Origin: Valencia hispanica
Lineage: Eukaryota > Chordata > Actinopteri > Cyprinodontiformes > Valenciidae
NCBI GenBank assembly: GCA_963556495.2
Contig: OY747717.1
Location: 2,002,001-2,066,000, forward strand
Length of the DNA stretch: 64,000 nucleotides
Reading direction: 5' to 3'
In this document: positions 57,389 to 64,000 of the stretch, piece by piece
Numbering within the stretch: the first letter of the stretch is position 1
Layout: each line of letters starts with the position of its first letter
Notes under the pieces: model-generated
Told to the model about the DNA's origin: nothing
What the model saw: the letters and a program-made list of their open reading frames with translations, nothing else
Databases searched by the model: none
Program-made: the position numbers and the translations under genes

Positions 57389-58568
57389 TCTGTGTTGTTC
57401 TCCTCCAGGTTGCATTAATTATTGTTTCTAAATGAATAAAGTGGTTATGGTTGTGAGGTTGTTGTGGATTTGCTTCCCAGATTGGACGCTCCATGCTGAC
57501 CGCTGTCAGGGAAAACGTCTCTGGAGAATCAGGAATGTCCATAAATGATTCATGCAGCCGAGTCAGCAGCCTCTCATTTCCATCTCAGCCTGTTTGTTGT
57601 GTGCAAATAAGGTCAAATCTTTATATTTTACATTTATCCTCATTAAATCCAAGCAGGTCAATGGCAGCAGATCGATACACACACACAGCAGACTGGGAAT
57701 CCTGGTCCATTTCATCGATCCGAGCCGGCCGCCCGGCGCTGTGAGATAATCAGGGTTCTGGTCGGTGGAGGCAGGAGCCGACATACTGGGAGTAATGGGA
57801 AGGATTATTGGGAGGGAATATTGGATCCTGGTCTGTAAAGGTTTATTCATGAATGGATATGCACGCAGCTTACCAGCTGGTTCTGATATCTGTCAGATAA
57901 ACGGGTCGGAGAGTCCAATCCGAGCTGCTTCCTGATCCAAAACCTAGCCGGACCCAAACCTAAGCGGCTCCAGGCTCTCTCCTCCATCCATCGTGTTTTA
58001 CGTCTTCTTGCCGTCGGCTCGGGAGTTTCTTCAGCCATGAATCTTTTAACCCTCAGAACCGTGGCCTCTCTAACCGGGTCGGTGTCGGTTGCTTTTGCCT
58101 CGGGCCTATTTTTATTTACAAAACCTTTTTGGCTGAAAGCCTCGGCATCTCTGAGCAGGTTTTCCTTTCATCCACATCAGAGTTCGTCTGTGAATCATCC
58201 AGACAGCAGGAAGCATCAGAACCAGGGGAAGAAGTCTTGTTTTGGGTTATGGGTGCTTAGAGGTCAGGTAGGGACCCCCCTGTTTTCCTGATTTATTAAA
58301 TTAAAATATTGATGTTTTATTTTTCTGCTGCGTAATAAAACCAAACGATTGCTGGTTTGACTTCAGAGCTCCTTCAGATCTCCAGAACATAGTTTATGTC
58401 CGTCTCTCTTTTCTCAGAGGAGCTGATATCAACGATTTCATGTTATCCAGAAACATTATGTTGGTTTTTTATTCTATTTTTTTCTGCATTAATCCAGACT
58501 TGGAGTTCCTGAAAGTAACTTCCATGCGCTTGTGTCATGTACGAACCCTCCTTCACATGCGGTTTAAC
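57389..58568. other. Unassigned sequence
   Basis: A plus-strand frame at 58037-58291 starts MNLLTLRTVASLTGSVSVAF and is hydrophobic at its N-terminus, but nothing else supports a gene. Confidence 0.3.
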
Positions 58569-58576
58569 CCGTTAGC

Positions 58577-58914
58577 TAGGGCTGGGCGACATGGCTTAAA
58601 AATAAAATCTACGATTTGTGTGATGCCAAATCCGATTTCAGATTTTTAATTGATTTCATTTTTTCCTCCCTTTCTATTCCTGAAAAGAAACTTAAAATGA
58701 CAGAAAATATTTTTAAAACTTGCAAAGTCAAAATAAATGCACGCTGTGAAACACGAAGGTAGAACTTGGGCGGGCTCACATCACTTTGAACTACTGAAAC
58801 CCTTGGAGTGCATTGGTGAATTTTTTTTCCGATTTTCTCGATTTATCCAAAAAGGAAATCTTCATAAACAGAAAATGTGATTAATCGATAAAATCGATTT
58901 ATCGCCCAGCCCTA
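58577..58914. mobile_element. hAT miniature element G, copy 2, with 8-bp TSD
   Basis: A 338-bp copy of the element at 50743-51064, with terminal inverted repeats tagggctgggcga and tcgcccagcccta (perfect 13 bp). A perfect duplication CCGTTAGC lies at 58569-58576 and 58915-58922. Confidence 0.95.
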
Positions 58915-59022
58915 CCGTTAGCGTTCCTAGGGCCCACCGGTGTGCCCGTCCCACTCCCGGGTTTAAATCCACCGATCTTCTAACTTCTATGAACTTATAA
59001 ATATTTTATACCATTGGAAAGC

Positions 59023-59395
59023 TAATGCCGCGTTCACACCGCACGCTTTTTGAGCATCAAGCAACGCTCACAAAGCGAGTAGTTTGACGGCTGTACATTA
59101 TTAAACCTGATGCTTGTAAAGCTTGCAAAGCTCACCCAACCAATCAGAGCGTCTCACTGTAGCGACGTCACTACAGCGAGACGCTCTGATTGGTTGAAGC
59201 TCGGGGGACGACGCCTGAAACTTAAGCTAGCTGAACTAATGCGTTTCTCGCTTTTGCCACTTTGAAGCTAGAAAAAGCGTGAAAAGTTGCTCATAAAGTG
59301 CCGCTGAGACTCTGACGGCCGCGACCTGGTTAGACTTAACATGTCATTTTGCAGCTCTTGGCGTTGACGTTTTGGGCGGTGTGAACGCTGCATTA
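59023..59395. mobile_element. Foldback-type miniature element
   Basis: Terminal inverted repeats taatgccgcgttcacacc and ggtgtgaacgctgcatta (one mismatch). A central inverted repeat has arms 59138-59162 (aaccaatcagagcgtctc and on) and 59171-59195, 25 bp with one mismatch and an 8-nt loop. Superfamily uncertain; no clear target-site duplication. Confidence 0.75.
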
Positions 59396-59439
59396 GAGTC
59401 TCGTGATTCCAATTATATATGCCAATCAAGGCTACAATA

Positions 59440-59781
59440 GCTGCGTTTACATGGACACAAGTAATCGGATTAAAAGCCCGATCAGAATAAAAACGCTTCA
59501 TGGAAACACGCCATTCGGATTGAGACGGCTGGGTTATGGCGATTGTTGTTCATGTAAACACTTCTTCCGAACGTCGGTCATTACTGCGCATGTCTGTTAC
59601 GTCATTAATTAATTAATTTTAGATTGTTCTGCGCCTTTCAAAATGATTTATTCCGATCGAACATGTGGCGGATGTAAACGTTTGTTATAATTGGAATCAT
59701 TTTTTCAGGGCTCATGTAGACAGTCGAATTCTAATCCGAACTATGATCCGATTAAAGACATTTTGCACATGTAAACGCAGC
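59440..59781. mobile_element. Miniature element with gctgcgtttacatg TIRs
   Basis: A 342-bp element with perfect 14-bp terminal inverted repeats gctgcgtttacatg and catgtaaacgcagc. CAATA occurs directly on both outer sides, as a possible 5-bp target-site duplication. The interior has paired gattaaa/aatcgg motifs near the ends. I recognise the family as a common fish repeat but cannot name it. Confidence 0.75.
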
Positions 59782-60194
59782 CAATAATAAATAATTAAAT
59801 GATTTCCAGTGTATTACAAATCATATTATGTGGTAACAATAGCATTTCTGGGAGTGTTTTGTTTCCAAAGCGACCCAGGCCATGTCTCTACTCAACATTA
59901 GTTTTAGTTTTGATATGCGTTTTTTCAAAACATGTGGTGCTCAAATTGCGGGAATGTTATGGGGGTTAAATAAAGCTCCTTGCAGATTATTTGTGACCCT
60001 TCAACTTTTCCACTAACTTTGATGGATTTTTATTGGGTTTGATGTTACCGACTAACAGCAGAACCAAACTGTGAGCAAAACTTTGGCTGCAGGTTTCTAG
60101 GGTTTCTCTCTTATCGGCTTCCAGGATCCACAAACCGAAGATTTCTGCTTACTGTTCATGAATGGAGTAGCACATCTGAGAACATCAGTTATCA
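59782..60194. other. Unassigned sequence
   Basis: No feature recognised. Confidence 0.35.
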
Positions 60195-60560
60195 AATCTC
60201 CCATCACAGATTCTCCGTCTGGACTTTGACTAGGCCATCCCGTTGTGTCTCTGGCTGCATGTTCAGGGCGGTCGTCCTGCTGGAAGGGGAACCTCCACCC
60301 CGGCCTCTAACAGGATTGTCCTGCTGACTCTGACAAGCTTCCCTGTCCCACAGCATCATACTGCCACCACTATCTTTTGCAGTAAGCCTCGGCGTGATGT
60401 GCAGCGTAAAAGATGATGCTTTTACAGTTTTCCTGTCTACATGGCTTGTAGCAAACTGCAGACAGGACTTGTTGTGGCTTTCTTCTTGCTGCTCCTCCAT
60501 AAAGGCCAGAGTCACCATGTTCCTCCAGAGCTTCTCTGCTTAAAGGTCTCCTGTCAGTCC
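60195..60560 (-). pseudogene. Decayed Tc1 transposase fragment (third lineage)
   Basis: Minus-strand sequence contains FPFQQDDRPEHAARD and, after a gap, WPSQSPD, in one frame; these are the blocks around the second catalytic Asp and just before the catalytic Glu. SGGSMMLWD, a changed glycine-rich block, is upstream in another frame. Plus-strand text such as ctggactttgactaggcc is also typical of this repeat. Broken by frameshifts. Confidence 0.7.
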
Positions 60561-61363
60561 AGGTGGACGTCCATGTCCTTGTAGGTCTGCAGGAGCTCCA
60601 TCATCTCTCCAAACAGTTTTTTATTTCAGGACACAGGGTTGAATACTAATGGATGCCACTCTTTTCAGATTTTTAAATCATAAAGTAATGCTTTAAATCA
60701 TTAATCGGTTTCCTTCCCAATAAAACGGGGTTTGAAAACTTTTTTTGTCAGACTGTAAACTTGGGTTTTAGTGTGAATAATTTTAAAAATCAAACTTAAA
60801 ATTGAATGTTTTTAAAGTTGAAACATCTTTACCACTGAGTCTGTTCTTGCTGGGTTTTATATAATCACGTTTAGAATCATCTTTGCTCCTTTTTTAGTGT
60901 TAAAAGACAAAAAGCCAGCAGATGAAAGCAGAGAGAGGGAGCGGGGATTATTCAGACCCAGATCTGGGATCACTCCCACTGCCTCCCATTATTCTCCTGT
61001 TCCTCCTGCAGCTTCCAGCCGCAGCCTTTTATTCCTCTAAACCTCTGCAAACACCAACTCTGATCAAGGAGCAACGAAACAGCTCTGACAACCTTTCCGC
61101 TACACACCGCAAAATTTAGTGCGGATGTGATCCGAATGTGAGCGCACCAGGATCTATGGGATCGGACCCGACACGGTTGGCCGGCTGGTGTTGATCGTAG
61201 GTGATTCCCAGTTATGCAGGCGCATGGATGTTGGTTTATTTACTGCCGAGTCTTTAGGAAAACATCAGGCGGCTGGAGAGTGAAAAATAAACCAGCTGGT
61301 TTGGGTTTAGTTGCTTTTATGCCCAACAGAACTGCAGCCGAATCACATGTTCCTACATTAGCA
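60561..61363. other. Unassigned sequence
   Basis: The left part (to about 60740) may be the flank of the Tc1 remnant. No gene recognised. Confidence 0.35.
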
Positions 61364-61365
61364 TA

Positions 61366-62844
61366 TAAACTCAGCAAAAAAAGAAGCGTCCCTTTTTCAG
61401 GACTGTGTATTTCAACCATTATGTTGTAATAATCCAAATAACTTTACAGATCTTCATTGTAAAGGGTTTAAACAATGTTTTCCATGCATGTTCAATTAAC
61501 CATAATCAATTAATTAACATGCACCTGTGGAATGGTCGTTAAGACCTTAACAGCTTACAGAAAGTAGGCATTTAAGGTCACAGTTCTAAAAACGTAGGAC
61601 ACTAAAGAGACTTGTCTACCGACTGTGAAAAACACCCAAAGAAAGATGCCCAGGGTCCCTGCTCATCTGCGTGAACGTGCATTAGGCATGCTGCGGGGAG
61701 GCATGAGGACTGCTGATGTGGCTAATGTCCGCACTGTGAGACGCCTAAGACAGCGCTACAGGGAGACAGGAAGGACAGCTGGTCATCCTCGCAGTGGAAG
61801 ACCACGTGTAACAACACCTGCACAGGATCGGTACATCCGAATATCACACCTGCGTGACAGGTACAGGATGGCCACAACAACTGCCCGAGTCACACCAGGA
61901 ACACACAATCCCTCCATCAGTGCTCAGACTGTCCGCAATAGGCTGAGAGAGGCTGGACTGAGGGCTTGTAGGCCTGTTGTAAGGCAGGTCCTTACCAGAC
62001 ATCACCAGCAACAACGCCGCCTATGGGCACAAACCCACCTTCGCTGGACCAGACAGGAGTGACAAAAAGTGCTCTTCACTGATTAGTCACGGTTTTGTCT
62101 CACCAGGGGTGATGGACAGATTTGTGTTTATCGTGGAAGGAATGAGCGTTACACCGAGGCCTGTACCCTGGAGCAGGATCGATTTGGAGGTGGGGGGTCC
62201 GTCATGGTCTGGGGCGGTATATCACATCACCATCGGACTGAGCTTGTTGTCATTGCAGGCAATCTCAATGCCTTGCGGTACAGGGAAGACATCCTCCTCC
62301 CTCATGTGGTACCCTTTATGCATGCTCATCCGGACATGATCCTCCAGCAGGACAACGCCACCAGCCATACTGCTCGTTCTGTGCAGGAGTTTCTGCATGA
62401 CAGCAATGTCAGTGTTCTGCCATGGCCAGCGAAGAGCCCGGATCTCAATCCCATTGAGCACGTCTGGGACCTGTTGGATCGCAGGGTGAGGGCTAGGGCC
62501 ATTCCCCCCAGAAATGTCCAGGAACTTGCAAGTGCCTTGGTGGAAGAGTGGGGTAACATCTCACAGCAAGAACTGACTAATCTGGTCCATGAGGAGGAGA
62601 TGCACTGCAGTACTTCAAGCAGCTGGTGGCCACACCAGATACTGACTGGTACTTTTGATTTTGAGCCTCCCTTCATTCAAGGACACATTATTCTATTTCT
62701 GTTAGTCACATGTCTGTGAAACACTTTTAGTTTATGTCTTATGGTGTTGACTTTTAGTGTTCATACAAATATTTACACACATTAAGTTTACTGAAAGTAA
62801 AAACAGTTGAAAGTCAGAGGACGTTTCTTTTTTTGCTGAGTTTA
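61366..62844 (+). mobile_element. Near-full-length Tc1 transposon
   Basis: A 1,479-bp element flanked by TA (61364-61365 and 62845-62846). Terminal inverted repeats taaactcagcaaaaaaagaa and ttctttttttgctgagttta are near perfect over at least 20 bp. It contains a defective transposase gene on the plus strand. This is a different Tc1 lineage from 43305-44935. Confidence 0.93.
61646..62719 (+). pseudogene. Tc1-type transposase, inactivated
   Basis: Recognisable along most of its length: MPRVPAHLRERALGMLRGGM at the start, a [12 protein letters not shown] linker, then FTD, GGGSVMVWGGI, LQQDNATSHTAR, and SPDLNPIEHVWDLLDRR. The DD34E spacing between LQQD and PIE is intact, and the first catalytic Asp (GAT, 62081-62083) is present. 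Four lesions are visible. About seven residues are missing in the helix-turn-helix (ADVANVRTVRR) near 61730. A TGA stop lies at 62060-62062. A TAG stop at 62084-62086 comes directly after the catalytic Asp codon, where Glu is usual. A frameshift near 62585 diverts the conserved C-terminus, whose MRRRC codons are readable in another frame. An ATG at 61625 could also be the start. Confidence 0.9.
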
Positions 62845-62846
62845 TA

Positions 62847-64000
62847 TAATTATTTAGAGCTACCTTGTTTATGTTATATGATGAAAAAGGGAGTGAGTCA
62901 GGACGGTAGCATAAACCAGTAAACAGATAAATATGGGATTCTCTGCTTTAATTGAAACAAACTGAACCTTATTCTGGTTTCTCTCAGTGGAAAACGGTAG
63001 ATGTCCAGTTAAAGATGAAGCTTCACTGAGTTCTGCTCACTTTAATCCACATTACACTAACTTTGGTTCTGTATAATTAGGATGTCCGTGACATAATCTG
63101 TGAAAAAACTATTCGTTTCCCAATTTAGGAACCATGAAATGATTAATAACCAGTCTTAAGTAAACTAAATCCCAGACGTCCAAGATAACTTGATTAACTT
63201 AAAGGAGTCATAACCTAGTATTATCTTGGATACCCACGCTCTATTATAGTCTTTCAGGCCCTTCTAAAAAAAAAAATTTGAAAAAAATAAACACAGAGCT
63301 CCTCTGACCCTTATTTCTGAAGGCATTATTGTCTCGCGAGATCTGATGCGATATTTTGGCTGTCGTGGACGGGCATTGTAATAATGCAAATGAGGGACGC
63401 ATTGATTGGTGGCAGGAAGGAGGGGGGTTGACACCGCAGGTAACGCTTCAGCATATCTAACCCATATCTACTACTCCCGGTAGCATACAATAGCCACATT
63501 AGCAGTTAGCTGCTGTTTGTTACACACAGCAGAGCAATAAAAACACAGCCTTACTGTTTCAATCGCAGGCAAGTCTCTGATTGTTGGAATGGCCCCTTTT
63601 TCCAAACGGAGTTTTGATGCCAACTTCACCTGATATTGTCCCAAATTCGTAAAGGATTCCGGCGTAAAAAAAAAATAGAAAAAATATTTCCATGTTGATT
63701 CTGGCAGTCAACAACAGAGCAACTCACGTGTTGCACTACGTTTCTGGTAGAAATGGCTTGTTTTAGCCGATTTAGCTGATTCAAATAAAAGGCTGACACG
63801 AATATGTCTTCTTCATGCATCATTGCGTGAAGAAACTTTCTGCATCTTTCACGGTGGAGTCGGTACTTCGAATCGGTGATGTGTCGGTCGCGAACGAACC
63901 GAGCTAACTCTTGGAAGTGAACGATGGGAGCCTTTCTTCTTCTTTTTTCATTCCCCCCTGGTTGTTTTGGTACATTTGGTACACAAAGTTTTGCATTAAT
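62847..64000. other. Unassigned sequence
   Basis: No gene recognised. The right part near 63855-63930 (gagtcggtacttcgaatcgg, then tcgcgaacgaaccgagct) resembles a fish dispersed repeat rich in cgaac motifs. Confidence 0.3.

Noticed and set aside
56081..57435. Plus-strand frames up to 445 codons of Ser-Ile-His-Pro repeats
   Set aside because: They come from the ATCC array, whose 4-bp period cycles through all frames without stops. Several frames are open at once, which is a repeat artefact.

Overview
The window looks like non-coding DNA from a teleost fish, probably a percomorph, though the species cannot be fixed from the sequence alone. The reasons are the repeat content (Tc1-type transposons with DD34E transposases, many hAT-type miniature elements, Rex3/RTE-like and other LINE fragments, a tRNA-derived SINE, a solo LTR), the long CA and ATCC microsatellites, and several kilobase-scale minisatellites. 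I found no convincing multi-exon host gene, rRNA or functional tRNA gene, CRISPR array or operon. The window could be intergenic or lie in a large intron. Nearly every long open reading frame is either a transposase or a by-product of a tandem repeat whose period is a multiple of three.

Layout. 0-5 kb: a tRNA-type SINE, then a 3-kb minisatellite (1014-4033) with a ~1-kb internal duplication. 5-9 kb: an internally deleted LINE and an AT-rich miniature element. 9-14.6 kb: mostly unassigned, with one short open frame carrying a signal-peptide-like N-terminus. 14.6-20 kb: copies of a dispersed repeat, one holding a nested CACTG-ended element, a hAT miniature element and a 54-bp minisatellite. 21-26 kb: hAT-type ends, another hAT miniature element and LINE remains. 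28-38 kb: repeat pairs, a 1.7-kb deleted hAT element that keeps a transposase first exon, and a solo LTR. 39.8-45 kb: a GGAT array, a 21-bp minisatellite and an almost complete Tc1 transposon. 46-55 kb: a hAT element with strong internal inverted repeats, Tc1 remains and a hAT element nested in an older element. 55-64 kb: CT/CA/ATCC arrays, three miniature elements in about 1.2 kb, and a second near-full-length Tc1 element.

The best-supported results are the element boundaries. Seven hAT-type insertions have perfect 8-bp target-site duplications: ATTGCTAG, ATAAAAAT, CTCATCCC, GCCAGAGC, GTGGAGGC, CTCTAGAT and CCGTTAGC. Two Tc1 elements are flanked by TA, one LTR by CATAG, and one nested element has its pre-insertion site preserved in sister copies. 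The transposase at 43624-44652 has no stop codon, but its first catalytic aspartate reads as glutamate. The second Tc1 transposase is broken by two stops and a frameshift. I saw no clear sign of a previously undescribed system; the closest candidates are listed as findings with low or moderate interest.
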